64,000 nt of DNA from contig NZ_CP063849.1 in assembly GCF_015277775.1 (NCBI RefSeq), forward strand, positions 4,526,001 to 4,590,000, in the 5' to 3' direction. Positions 1 to 8,680 of this stretch are shown here, piece after piece. This DNA comes from Paludibaculum fermentans. Its GTDB lineage: Bacteria > Acidobacteriota > Terriglobia > Bryobacterales > Bryobacteraceae. The position numbers were made by a program, and so were the translations under genes. The notes under the pieces were generated by a model. It saw nothing but the letters and a program-made list of their open reading frames with translations. It had not been told where the DNA came from and searched no databases. Positions within the stretch are counted from its first letter, which is position 1; every line of letters begins with the position of its first letter.

Positions 1-100
1 CAATTCAGGACTGCGGCCGGACGATGAGGTGGTCCAGTCGCCGTCCGATTCGCTGATCACCGGCACGCCGGTCCAGATCGCAAAGGCGGCTCAAAAATGA
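1..100 (+). CDS. RND efflux periplasmic adaptor subunit, C-terminal end (partial)
   Basis: Only the last 32 codons lie in the window, in the frame starting at base 2 and ending with TGA at 98-100. The residues (GLRPDDEVVQSP, then GTPVQIAKAAQK) resemble the end of the membrane-fusion/HlyD family, where a 'GL..GD.VV' stretch closes the membrane-proximal domain. The stop overlaps the ATG of the next gene (ATGA), which encodes the matching outer-membrane factor, so the two are probably cotranslated parts of one tripartite pump. The inner-membrane RND subunit is not visible. The identification rests on a short tail plus context. Confidence 0.6.
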   Translation, partial: NSGLRPDDEVVQSPSDSLITGTPVQIAKAAQK

Positions 101-1569
101 GACACATTCCGCTGGTGATTCTTTGCGCGGCATTGCTGCTGCTCTCGGGCTGCATGGTGGGCCCAAAGTACGTCCGGCCCCACGTACCGGCCACACCCCG
201 GTTCAAGGAGACCGGCCCGGATTCGTTCAAGGAGATGGATGGGTGGAAGACGGCGCAGCCGGGCGATGCGCAACTGCGCGGCAAGTGGTGGGAGCTGTTC
301 AACGACCCCAAGCTCAATGAACTGGAGGAACAGGTCGACGGCGCGAACCAGACATTGAAGCAGGCCGAGGCTGCGTTCCAGGGCGCCCGGTCCGTGATCC
401 GCGCGCGCAGGTCCGAGATGGCGCCAACGGTCACCGCGGGCGCCTCCACGGGAGCCGAGCGGCTCTCTGCGAACCAGCCCTACTTCAACAAATCCGCCGC
501 CAACAACGGCGTGGGCTCCTTCTCGCTGCCCTTTGACCTGAACTACGAAATTGATCTTTGGGGCAGGATCCGGCGCCAGATCACCAGTGCCGCCGAGCAG
601 GCCCAGGCCAGCGCGGCGGACCTGGAAACCGCCCGTCTCAGCCTGCACGCCGAACTGGCCATGGACTACTTCGAGCTCCGCAGCGCGGACGCACAGAAGC
701 GCCTTTTGTCCGATACGGTGAAGGCCTATGCGGAGGCGCTCCAATTGACACAGGATCGTTTTGACGGCGGAGCCTCGCCGCTCTCCGATGTGACCCAGGC
801 GCGCACCCAGTTGCAAACGGCGCAGGTAGCCGAAACCGACGTGGCCGTCGACCGCGCGCGTTATGAGCACGCGATCGCCGTGCTGGTGGGCAAGCCTCCG
901 GCCGAACTCAATCTCGAGCCAATGCCGCTGACCATCCAGCAACCGATGCTACCGGCCATCCCCGGTGTCCTTCCTTCCCAGTTGCTGGAACGGAGACCCG
1001 ACATTGCCGCCGCCGAGCGCCGCATGGCCTCGGCCAACGAACAGATCGGAATCGCGCGGGCCGCCTGGTTCCCGACGCTCAGCCTCTCGGCGGTGGCGGG
1101 ATTTGCCGGCACTTCCGCCCTGAACTGGTTCAGTTGGCCGAGCCGGATGTGGGCGGTGGGCCCCGCGGTTTCGCAGACCCTGTTCGATTACGGCCTGCGC
1201 CGGGCGACTTCGGAAGCAGCAAGGGCCGGCTATGAGGCGACTGTAGCGAGCTACCGCCAGTCGGCGCTGACGGCGTTCCAACAGGTGGAAGACAACCTGG
1301 CCGCCCTGCGTGAACTGGAGAAAGAGGCACGGCAGCAGACCGCGGCCACCGATTCGGCCCTGCAGTCGCTCGACATATTCAAGGTCCGTTACGAAGGCGG
1401 GGTGGACACCTACCTCCAGGTGATCACCTCGCAAACGGCCGCCCTGCAGAATCAGCGGAACGAGATCGACATCCTGCGGCAGCGCATTGAAGCGCATATC
1501 CTGTTGGTTAAGGCCTTAGGCGGGGGCTGGACCTCGTCGAGCCTGCCGCAACTGGCGAAGGTTCCCTAG
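97..1569 (+). CDS. RND efflux outer-membrane factor, NodT/OprM family lipoprotein
   Basis: 490 residues, the usual length for TolC-like outer-membrane factors of RND pumps. The N-terminus is a lipoprotein signal ending in a lipobox (LLSGC, Cys at residue 19) followed by MVGPKYVRP, a hallmark of the OprM/NodT group. Two outer-membrane-efflux domains follow, rich in Ala/Gln/Glu helices, including the conserved phrase LLERRPDIAAAERRMASANEQ near residues 296-316. The protein forms the outer-membrane channel for export of drugs or other small molecules; the substrate cannot be read from sequence. The start overlaps the adaptor gene stop (ATGA). Confidence 0.93.
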   Translation: MRHIPLVILCAALLLLSGCMVGPKYVRPHVPATPRFKETGPDSFKEMDGWKTAQPGDAQLRGKWWELFNDPKLNELEEQVDGANQTLKQAEAAFQGARSVIRARRSEMAPTVTAGASTGAERLSANQPYFNKSAANNGVGSFSLPFDLNYEIDLWGRIRRQITSAAEQAQASAADLETARLSLHAELAMDYFELRSADAQKRLLSDTVKAYAEALQLTQDRFDGGASPLSDVTQARTQLQTAQVAETDVAVDRARYEHAIAVLVGKPPAELNLEPMPLTIQQPMLPAIPGVLPSQLLERRPDIAAAERRMASANEQIGIARAAWFPTLSLSAVAGFAGTSALNWFSWPSRMWAVGPAVSQTLFDYGLRRATSEAARAGYEATVASYRQSALTAFQQVEDNLAALRELEKEARQQTAATDSALQSLDIFKVRYEGGVDTYLQVITSQTAALQNQRNEIDILRQRIEAHILLVKALGGGWTSSSLPQLAKVP

Positions 1570-1754
1570 GCGCCGCGCCAGGTGCCTGCATCGCTGGACG
1601 GAAGATGCCCCACAGCCTGTGGAATTACCCCCGAGGATGTCATACAGTGGGCCGGTGAGATCGCGCGAAGCAGAGGAGCGGTAACTCTATGCGGCTTGAT
1701 CGGGAACCAGAGTGGAATCAGGCAGGGCGGAGGCGTCCTGGCCTGCGATCATCG

Positions 1755-3251
1755 ATGCGAACCTCATTGCGAATCCTGATCGCCGGCCTGGCCCTGGCGG
1801 GCATCGCCCAGCCTCAACCCGCGCCGCCCGTGGACAACTTCAACGGCCACCCGCGCGTCATCGTCCTGAGTGATATCGGCAACGAGCCGGACGACCAGAT
1901 GTCGTTAATCCGCTTCCTGCTCTACTCCAACGAACTGGATATTGAAGGCATTGTCGCGACCACTTCCACGTGGCAGAAGAAGGTCGTGCATCCGGAGACC
2001 ATGCACACGCTGGTGCAGGCCTACGGCAAGGTGCGGCCCAATCTGCTGCAGCACGCCAAGGGCTGGCCGGCCGCGGAGGATCTCGACCGCCTGATATTCT
2101 CGGGGCAAGCCGCCTACGGCATGGCCGCGACAGGCGCAGACAAGCTCTCAGAGGGAGCACAAGCGATCATCCGGGCCGCTGACCGGGACGATGCGCGTCC
2201 CTTGTGGATCAGCCTGTGGGGCGGAGCCAATACACTGGCGCAGGCGCTGATCCAGGTGAAGGCGACGCGCGATCCGGCCGCCGTCCAGAAGTTCGTTGAA
2301 AAACTGCGCGTCTATTCCATCTCGGACCAGGACGATGCGGGGCCGTGGATCCGGCGTGAGTTCCCCGCCCTGTCCTATATCGTCCTTCCCTCGACACCAA
2401 CCAGCGGCGAGTATTACTACGCCACCTGGACAGGCATCAGCGGCGACGTCTACTACCGCAACTGCGCCGGCGCCAACGGGGCTGTAGTGACGAACGAATG
2501 GCTGGATGCCAACATCCGCAGCAAGGGGCCGCTGGGCAAGCTCTACCCGAAGTTCGCCTTCATCATGGAGGGCGACACGCCTTCCTTCCTCGGCCTGCTC
2601 GACAACGGGCTCAACGCGTACCGCCGGCCGGACTGGGGCGGTTGGGGCGGCCGCTACCTTTACCGCCAACCCTACGGCGAGAGCCACGCGATCTGGACGC
2701 AGGGCGGGGACATGTTCTCCCGCGTGACTTCGCAGGACACGGTAACGGGCCTCGACGGCAAGGAGTACATCTCGGATCATGCCACCATCTGGCGTTGGCG
2801 GGACGCCTACCAGAACGACTTCGCGGCACGCATGGACTGGACGAGCACCGACTTCGCGCATGCCAATCACAACCCGCATCTGGTGGTGAATGGCTACGCG
2901 GGCACGGCTCCGGTGGTCCTCGATGCGGTGGTGGGCCAACCTCTGCAGTTGGACGCGACCCGCAGTGCGGACCCCGACGGCCAGAAGCTGAACTTCACCT
3001 GGTTCCATTACGGAGAGGCAGGCGCCACCGGCGCGAACCTGGCAGCCGTCACCCTGGCCGGAGCGGACACGTCGAAGGCGGTGGTGACCCCCACGGCCGT
3101 CTGCCGGCCCCAGTGGTTTGCGGGCGTGGGCCGGTGCTCAGGCATCGGCGTCGCGCACATCATTCTCGCCGTGACCGACGAAGGTTCGCCAAAACTGACC
3201 TCGTACCGGCGGGTGATCCTGAACGTGCGCGCGGCGCCCCCGCGCCAATAG
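1755..3251 (+). CDS. Secreted DUF1593 / cellulose-binding Sde182-like protein
   Basis: 498 residues from the ATG at 1755. A longer in-frame start at 1689 exists, but the 1755 start gives a clean signal peptide (MRTSLRILIAGLALAGIAQP), so it is preferred. After processing comes a nucleoside-hydrolase-like fold with an acidic cluster typical of DUF1593 (VIVLSDIGNEPDDQMS, residues 36-50), and the last ~100 residues form an immunoglobulin-like C-terminal domain as in Sde182. The family is linked to polysaccharide binding or degradation, but the reaction is not established. It stands alone, ~185 bp after the efflux gene. Confidence 0.85.
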   Translation: MRTSLRILIAGLALAGIAQPQPAPPVDNFNGHPRVIVLSDIGNEPDDQMSLIRFLLYSNELDIEGIVATTSTWQKKVVHPETMHTLVQAYGKVRPNLLQHAKGWPAAEDLDRLIFSGQAAYGMAATGADKLSEGAQAIIRAADRDDARPLWISLWGGANTLAQALIQVKATRDPAAVQKFVEKLRVYSISDQDDAGPWIRREFPALSYIVLPSTPTSGEYYYATWTGISGDVYYRNCAGANGAVVTNEWLDANIRSKGPLGKLYPKFAFIMEGDTPSFLGLLDNGLNAYRRPDWGGWGGRYLYRQPYGESHAIWTQGGDMFSRVTSQDTVTGLDGKEYISDHATIWRWRDAYQNDFAARMDWTSTDFAHANHNPHLVVNGYAGTAPVVLDAVVGQPLQLDATRSADPDGQKLNFTWFHYGEAGATGANLAAVTLAGADTSKAVVTPTAVCRPQWFAGVGRCSGIGVAHIILAVTDEGSPKLTSYRRVILNVRAAPPRQ

Positions 3252-3361
3252 GCATCCGGGCGGCTATGTTAAACTCCAAAGCTGCCCACGTGGAGCCCGG
3301 CCCCGTACCGCCGCCCTGACAGGAATCCAGAGTTCGCAGCAGGTGAGCGGAGGTCTATCCG

Positions 3362-4597
3362 ATGTTTACGCGTCGAGGTTTCATCCACAGTTCGGCAGCC
3401 GCCGCGCTAGGCGCCGCGGAGACGAAGCCGGCCCTCCCCGACAAGGCGAACTTCCGCGTGCAGGAGTTCCAGACCTGCCTGAACGCCGGGCGCTGGCATC
3501 CGTTGAGCAATGGTGCGCGCGCCGCCGCAAACCTGTACCAGGAGTACAAGCAGCGCGGGATCTGGGATCGCAATGGACTGAGATCCGGCGCCAATCCCAA
3601 TGCCCACGGCGGCTCGCAGGCCGAAGCCAAACAGCTCTTCGCGAAACTCATCAACGCCGCGCCGGAGGAGATCGCCTTCGTCCAGAGCACCACGGCGGGC
3701 GAGAACCTGGTGGTGCAGGCCCTGGGGCTTCCTGCCGCTGGAGCGAACATCGTGACCGATGGACTGCACTTTGAAGGCTCGCTCTACCTTTATGACGCGC
3801 TGATGAAGCAGGGGCTGGACGTCCGCCTCGTGAAGCCGAAGAACTGGCGCATCGAGATGCGCGACCTGGAGCAGGCGATCAACAAACAGACGCGGCTGGT
3901 GGCCATCTCGCTTGTCTCCTATATCAACGGCTTTCAGCATGACCTGAAACGGATCTGCGACGTGGCGCACGCCAACGGAGCCCTGGTCTATGCGGACATC
4001 GTGCAAGCGGCCGGCGCCGTGCCGGTGGATGTCAAAGCGTCGGGCATCGACTTCTGCGCCACGGCCAGCTACAAGTGGCTGATGGGCGACTTCGGGCTGG
4101 GCTTCCTCTACGCCCGCAAGGACCTGCTGGAAGGGCGGCTGAAGCGTACGGTCTACAGCTACCGGCAACTGCGCAGCTTCTCGAACCACATGTTCCCCTA
4201 CGACAGCCCGGGCCCCTCAGCCGTGGGCTGGGAGCAGGACCACTCAGCGGCAGGCTACTTCGAACAGGGCACGCTGGCCAGCGCGGTCTCCGAGACCCTG
4301 GCTTATTCGCTGCAGTACATCCAGACCCTCGGAGTGGAAAACATCCGGAGGCACAGCCAGTCGATGATTGCGCACCTGCGGCGGGAGGTGCCCAAGCTGG
4401 GCCACCCGCTCATCACGCCCGAGGGCTCGACCGGTCCGCTGGTCGCCTTCCAGTTGGAGAACCCGCAGTTGGTCGAGGCGAAGTTGAAGAAGGCGAAAGT
4501 GGACGTGGCCATCACGGACCACCGCATGCGCGTTTCGCCGTCCGTCTACAACGACCACGAGGATGTGGAGCGGCTGCTGCGGGCCCTCGGCAGCTAG
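3362..4597 (+). CDS. Tat-exported aminotransferase class V (cysteine desulfurase-like) PLP enzyme
   Basis: 411 residues. The N-terminus has a twin-arginine signal (TRRGFIHSSAAAALG), so export with bound cofactor is likely. The rest is a fold-type I PLP enzyme of aminotransferase class V: VYADIVQAAG carries the Asp (D212) expected to contact the PLP ring nitrogen, and ATASYKWLMGDFG has the Schiff-base Lys at K238. Relatives include SufS/Csd desulfurases and isopenicillin-N epimerase, so the substrate is uncertain. A GGAGG-type ribosome site sits about 10 bp before the ATG. It is convergent with the next gene, 11 bp apart. Confidence 0.85.
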   Translation: MFTRRGFIHSSAAAALGAAETKPALPDKANFRVQEFQTCLNAGRWHPLSNGARAAANLYQEYKQRGIWDRNGLRSGANPNAHGGSQAEAKQLFAKLINAAPEEIAFVQSTTAGENLVVQALGLPAAGANIVTDGLHFEGSLYLYDALMKQGLDVRLVKPKNWRIEMRDLEQAINKQTRLVAISLVSYINGFQHDLKRICDVAHANGALVYADIVQAAGAVPVDVKASGIDFCATASYKWLMGDFGLGFLYARKDLLEGRLKRTVYSYRQLRSFSNHMFPYDSPGPSAVGWEQDHSAAGYFEQGTLASAVSETLAYSLQYIQTLGVENIRRHSQSMIAHLRREVPKLGHPLITPEGSTGPLVAFQLENPQLVEAKLKKAKVDVAITDHRMRVSPSVYNDHEDVERLLRALGS

Positions 4598-4608
4598 GGC
4601 TCACCGGG

Positions 4609-5442
4609 TCAGGCCTTGATTGGGATCCAGATCTCGAAACCGCCGCTGCCCGTACGCCCATCGAACTCTTCGCCGTAGCGCTCGAACTCCGGCCCTTCCG
4701 CGATCTGCAGTCCCGCCTCGGGCAGCCCTTTGTTCCAGATGGTGGACCACGCCTGCCGGATGGTGGAGACGTGGCCGCGATGGGTGAACACGGCGTAACG
4801 CTGCTCAGGGATCCGCAGCCGGCTGAACTCCGGCGGCGCCAGGGTGAAGTCGGAGACCTCCACGCCGGAGATGTACTCGATGTTGCCCGAGTCGTCGCTG
4901 TTGCAGACGACGCCATAGGCGGCGCGGCCTACCTGGCTGGGGATGTGGCTCAGGTAGGGTCCGAAGCGTTGCCATTGCGCGGGGATGGCCGCGCAGGTTT
5001 CCGCCGTGTAGCGTTCGCTCAGGCCGGCGATCAACAGGGTCTTGCCTGCCTCGATGCGCGGCGGATCCAGGTGAGTCAGAAGGGTCTCGTCCATCTTGAT
5101 GGGCTCCATGAGTTCGATATCCTGCAGCGTGCCTCGCGCGCGGAAGGCCTCGGGCGTGAGCCCGAAACAGTCGCGGAAGGCGCGGGTGAATGCCTCGTGA
5201 GAGCCGTAGCCAGCCTCCAGCGCGACGGCCAGGATATCCGGAGCGCCCCCGGCCAGCGCCCGAGCCGCCTCAGTCAACCGGCGGCCGCGCACATAGCGCA
5301 TCACCGTAGCGCCCGTAACACTGCTGAAGGCGCGAATCAGGTGAAAGCGGGACACGCCAGCGGCAGTGGCGACAGCGTCCAGCGTGAGCTCTTCCGCGTA
5401 GTGGCTCTCAATGAACCAGAGGGCCTTCGCCACGGGATTCAT
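4609..5442 (-). CDS. AraC-family regulator with GyrI-like effector domain
   Basis: 277 residues with an N-terminal double helix-turn-helix of AraC/XylS type (VATAAGVSRFHLIRAFSS; ILAVALEAGYGSHEAFTRAFRD; FGLTPEAFR; roughly residues 8-105) and a C-terminal GyrI-like small-molecule-binding domain (about 120-277, ending in EIWIPIKA). This is the Rob/SoxS-like layout with a ligand sensor. It sits just downstream of the large permease gene on the same strand, ~90 bp apart. The target is unknown. Confidence 0.88.
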   Translation of the reverse strand: MNPVAKALWFIESHYAEELTLDAVATAAGVSRFHLIRAFSSVTGATVMRYVRGRRLTEAARALAGGAPDILAVALEAGYGSHEAFTRAFRDCFGLTPEAFRARGTLQDIELMEPIKMDETLLTHLDPPRIEAGKTLLIAGLSERYTAETCAAIPAQWQRFGPYLSHIPSQVGRAAYGVVCNSDDSGNIEYISGVEVSDFTLAPPEFSRLRIPEQRYAVFTHRGHVSTIRQAWSTIWNKGLPEAGLQIAEGPEFERYGEEFDGRTGSGGFEIWIPIKA

Positions 5443-5531
5443 GAATACGCTCTCCTCGGCACCTGGCCAGAATAGCTGTCGCGAACAGTATCGACTTGAT
5501 CTGGATTGCGGTTGACGGGATCAGATCCGGA

Positions 5532-8180
5532 TTAATCCTGGCGCAGGGCGCCGACGGGATCGATGCGGCTGGCCCGCCGGGCCGGCACATACGTAGCCAG
5601 TAGGGCGGCGGCCACCAGCAAGCCCGTCATCGCCAGCAGGGTGAGCGGTTCGGTGCGCTGCACTCCGTCCACCAGATGCTGCAGCAGCCGGACCGCGCCC
5701 CATGCGGCGGCCAGGCCCAGCAGCACTCCGGCCGCGATCATCGCCAGGCCCTGTTTCAGAACCAGCCGCAGCAGATCGGCTGCCGTGGCGCCCATCGCGA
5801 TGCGGACCCCAAATTCCGGCACACGCCGGCCGGTGAGGTAGGCCATCACTCCATAGATCCCGATGCAGGCTAGCAACAAGGCCAGGCCGGCGAAGAGACC
5901 GAACAGGAACAGCAGGAAGCGCTGCCGAGCCAACATGCTGGTGGCCAGTTGCTCCATCGTGCGGATCTCATAGAGCACCTGGTCGCCGGTGGTGCCGCGC
6001 ACAGCATTGGTCAAGGGCTCCACCACACTCAGGGGAGACCGGCTGGTGCGGACGGCCACCGACATCAGTTCGGACCAGCGCCGCACAAACCGGTCGGGCA
6101 CCTGGGCGAAGGGGTAGTAGAACTGGGCCCGCACGCTGGCCTGATCGTCGACGGCCGGGCCCCAGTGACGGACGTGGCTCACCACGCCGACCACCAGCAG
6201 CGCGCTGTCTGACAGGTCGGGCATCCAGAGATGCTGGCCGACCGCCTGTTGGCGCGGGAACGCGCGCTGGGCCAGGACCTCATCGATCACGACGACGGGC
6301 GCGCCGCCGAGCTGGTCCTGATCAGTGAAGAAGCGTCCCTGGCGCAGCGCGATGCCCATCACCTTCAGGTACTCAGGCGTCACGCTGGTCGCGAGCGCGA
6401 CGTTCTGATCGTTGGGGGCGATGACTCCTGGCACCGTGGAGTACCCAACCTGATTGTTGCCCTCGCGCATTGGCACGGTGTCGACCAGGGAAACCGCCTC
6501 CACGCCGGGCACCTGGCGCGCGCGGTCGAGCACATCGCGCCAGTTGGAGCGCATCTTGCCGGGCTCGGTGACGGCGCTGGGCGACAGGGCCATGCGGGTG
6601 ACCAGCACATTGTTGATGTTGAGGCCGGGATCCAAAGCCGAGAGCCGCAGGAGAGTGCGGCCCAGCATTCCGGCGGAGACCAGCAGGACCACGGCGAGAG
6701 CGAGCTGGACGATGACGAATCCGCCATGGACCCGTCGCGACGCGCCGGCCAGGGTGCGCCCGCCGGCGCGCAGGGTGCGGTCGAGGCCGCGGGCAGGTGC
6801 GCGCAGGGCCGGCATCAGGCCGAACAGGAAGCCGCACGCGAGGGAGACGCCCACGGCCGCCAGCGCCACGCGCCAATCCAGCCGGATCTCCTCGATGCGC
6901 GGCATGATGCCGGGCCAGAAGTAGAGAAACGGGCGGACGCCGAAGGCGGCCAGGAACAGGCCGGACAAGCCGCCCGCGAGCCCGAGCACGGCACTCTCCG
7001 TGAGACACTGGCGGATCAATCGGGCCCGGCCTGCGCCCAGCGCGACCCGCATAGCGAGTTCCCGCTCGCGGGCGACGGCGCGCACCAGCAGCAGGCTGGC
7101 TACATTGGCGCACGCGATGAGCAGCAGGAGGCCGGCGGCGCCCAACAGCAGCCACAGCGTGGAGCGAACATCGTCCACCTGCGGTTTGAGCGGCGCGGCG
7201 ACGAAACTGCGGGCGGTATTGGAGTCCGGATACTGGCGGGCTAGCTGGCTGCCGAGCAGTGACAGCTCCGCTCGGGACTGTTCGAGAGTGGCCCCCGGGC
7301 GGAGGCGGGCCACGACATTGATGCCGGGATGCGCCTTGCGGAGCGCCATGACCGGCTCAGTATTCTGGCCGAGCGGAGTGAAGACGTCGACCGCCTCGTC
7401 ATCCAGCCGGAAGCCCACAGGCGCGATGCTGACCACGGTATGGGGCTTGCCTTCAAAGAGGATCGACGTGCCCAGCACCGCCGGATCGGCGGCAAAGCGG
7501 CGGCGCCAGAAGCCCTGGCCCAGGATCACGGCCGGCGCGGCGCCGCGGGTGTCCTCCTTCGGCAGAAACTCGCGGCCCAATGCCGGAGGGAGCCGCAGGA
7601 CCGAGAAGAGCCCGGCCGAGATCTGACGGGCGGAGACATACTCCGCGTCGCCACGGCTGCCGAAGGTCCCGCCGCTGAATCGCCAGGCCGCCATCTCGAG
7701 GGATCGGCTGGCGCGCTGCACGTCCAGGAAATTCGGATAGGCGAAAGCCCACTGGTTGCCGAAACGGGTGGAGAACTCCGTCTGTTCGTGCAGCGAAACC
7801 AGGCGATCGGCCTCGGGATAGGACAGTGGTTTCAGCAGGACACCATTCACGATGGTGAACATCACCGTCGCCGCCCCGATGCCCAGCGCGAGCGTCAGCA
7901 GCGCTACGGTGGAGAAGCCCGGCTGGCGGCGCAGGGCGCGCACGGCGTACCGCACGTCCAGCACGAAATCCTCCAGCCAGCGGGTGCCCCGCGAGTCGCG
8001 GCAGGCTTCTTTCACCTGCTCAGGACCTCCGAGATCGAGGCGGGCCAAGCGCTGCGCCTCGGCCGGATCGTACCCCTGGGCAATGAGTTCGTCGACATGC
8101 AGGGCCAGGTGGAACTCAAGCTCCTTCTCGAGTTGCTGCTCAGACCGGGACCGGAACCACAGATGGCGCCAGCGGCTCAT
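5532..8180 (-). CDS. Acidobacterial duplicated orphan permease (ADOP), MacB/FtsX type
   Basis: 882 residues from the ATG at 8180, whose ATGA overlaps the PadR stop; a longer open frame upstream is rejected for that reason. The N-terminal ~85 residues are a permease-prefix region (FRSRSEQQLEKELEFHLALH), followed by the first MacB periplasmic core after a transmembrane helix (LLTLALGIGAATVMFTIVNGV), an FtsX unit, a second core and a second FtsX unit ending in VPARRASRIDPVGALRQD. It is about twice the length of a single MacB permease half. No ABC ATPase gene is adjacent, consistent with the ADOP pattern. Substrate unknown; a plasma-membrane location is certain from the hydrophobic segments. Confidence 0.9.
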   Translation of the reverse strand: MSRWRHLWFRSRSEQQLEKELEFHLALHVDELIAQGYDPAEAQRLARLDLGGPEQVKEACRDSRGTRWLEDFVLDVRYAVRALRRQPGFSTVALLTLALGIGAATVMFTIVNGVLLKPLSYPEADRLVSLHEQTEFSTRFGNQWAFAYPNFLDVQRASRSLEMAAWRFSGGTFGSRGDAEYVSARQISAGLFSVLRLPPALGREFLPKEDTRGAAPAVILGQGFWRRRFAADPAVLGTSILFEGKPHTVVSIAPVGFRLDDEAVDVFTPLGQNTEPVMALRKAHPGINVVARLRPGATLEQSRAELSLLGSQLARQYPDSNTARSFVAAPLKPQVDDVRSTLWLLLGAAGLLLLIACANVASLLLVRAVARERELAMRVALGAGRARLIRQCLTESAVLGLAGGLSGLFLAAFGVRPFLYFWPGIMPRIEEIRLDWRVALAAVGVSLACGFLFGLMPALRAPARGLDRTLRAGGRTLAGASRRVHGGFVIVQLALAVVLLVSAGMLGRTLLRLSALDPGLNINNVLVTRMALSPSAVTEPGKMRSNWRDVLDRARQVPGVEAVSLVDTVPMREGNNQVGYSTVPGVIAPNDQNVALATSVTPEYLKVMGIALRQGRFFTDQDQLGGAPVVVIDEVLAQRAFPRQQAVGQHLWMPDLSDSALLVVGVVSHVRHWGPAVDDQASVRAQFYYPFAQVPDRFVRRWSELMSVAVRTSRSPLSVVEPLTNAVRGTTGDQVLYEIRTMEQLATSMLARQRFLLFLFGLFAGLALLLACIGIYGVMAYLTGRRVPEFGVRIAMGATAADLLRLVLKQGLAMIAAGVLLGLAAAWGAVRLLQHLVDGVQRTEPLTLLAMTGLLVAAALLATYVPARRASRIDPVGALRQD

Positions 8181-8521
8181 TCGGCCGCTCCTTCGGGCAC
8201 CTGCAGGATGAGTCCCACAGCCTCGGCCAGGCGCTTCCAGCTCTCGGCTTCCGTCTCCAATTGTGCTCGCCCCTTGCGGGTGAGGCGATAGAACTTCGCT
8301 TCCCGCCCGGTATCGGTGAGTTTCCAATCGGCGGCCAGGTAGCCGCGGGTCTCCAGCCGGTGGAGCGCCGGATACATCGAGCCTTGCGGCACCTGGACGA
8401 CGTCCTGGGAGACCTGCTGCAGGCGCTGGCCGATGGCATAGCCATGCACGGGCCCCATGGCCACGGTCTTGAGGATCAGGAGGTCAAGGGTGCCTTGCGG
8501 GAGATCGGATTTTGGCGGCAT
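8177..8521 (-). CDS. PadR-family transcriptional repressor
   Basis: 114 residues, typical of short PadR proteins. The winged helix is plain: QGTLDLLILKTV, HGYAIGQRL, VPQGSMYPALHRLETRGYLAADW, then a basic wing (GREAKFYRLTRKGR). Its stop overlaps the start of the permease gene, so the pair forms one operon. A strong inverted repeat lies 8-54 bp upstream of the start and is the likely autoregulatory operator. The inducer is unknown. Confidence 0.93.
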   Translation of the reverse strand: MPPKSDLPQGTLDLLILKTVAMGPVHGYAIGQRLQQVSQDVVQVPQGSMYPALHRLETRGYLAADWKLTDTGREAKFYRLTRKGRAQLETEAESWKRLAEAVGLILQVPEGAAE

Positions 8522-8528
8522 GGTGGAT

Positions 8529-8575
8529 ACTTTGTGCTTCTACATATTACACGCGGACATGTAGAAGTACAAGGT
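8529..8575. promoter_or_regulatory. Inverted-repeat operator upstream of PadR-permease operon
   Basis: Arms 8529-8545 (ACTTTGTGCTTCTACAT) and 8559-8575 are reverse complements with two mismatches over 17 bp, separated by 13 bp. Each arm also contains a TGT-N6-ACA half-dyad, the kind of spacing PadR dimers bind. The position directly upstream of the PadR start fits autorepression. Binding itself is inferred. Confidence 0.65.
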
Positions 8576-8680
8576 GTGCACGGAGGAGTTGATGATTGCG
8601 AACGGAGAGGCTGGTTGAGCCGCGGAATGCCCTTTGTATCCTCTTCGCTCATCGGCAGGCCGGCAAGCACGTGCCGGCTG

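Noticed and set aside
15-1497. Several minus-strand frames opposite the outer-membrane factor gene
   Set aside because: Antisense shadows; the plus strand carries a complete lipoprotein signal and family motifs.
1610-1622. CCACAG-C-CTGTGG dyad after the efflux gene
   Set aside because: A one-base centre cannot form an RNA hairpin loop, and there is no nearby regulator to assign it to.
6231-7244. Plus-strand open frame (337 codons) opposite the first permease
   Set aside because: Low-complexity Gln/Asp/Gly composition and antisense to clear FtsX/MacB sequence.
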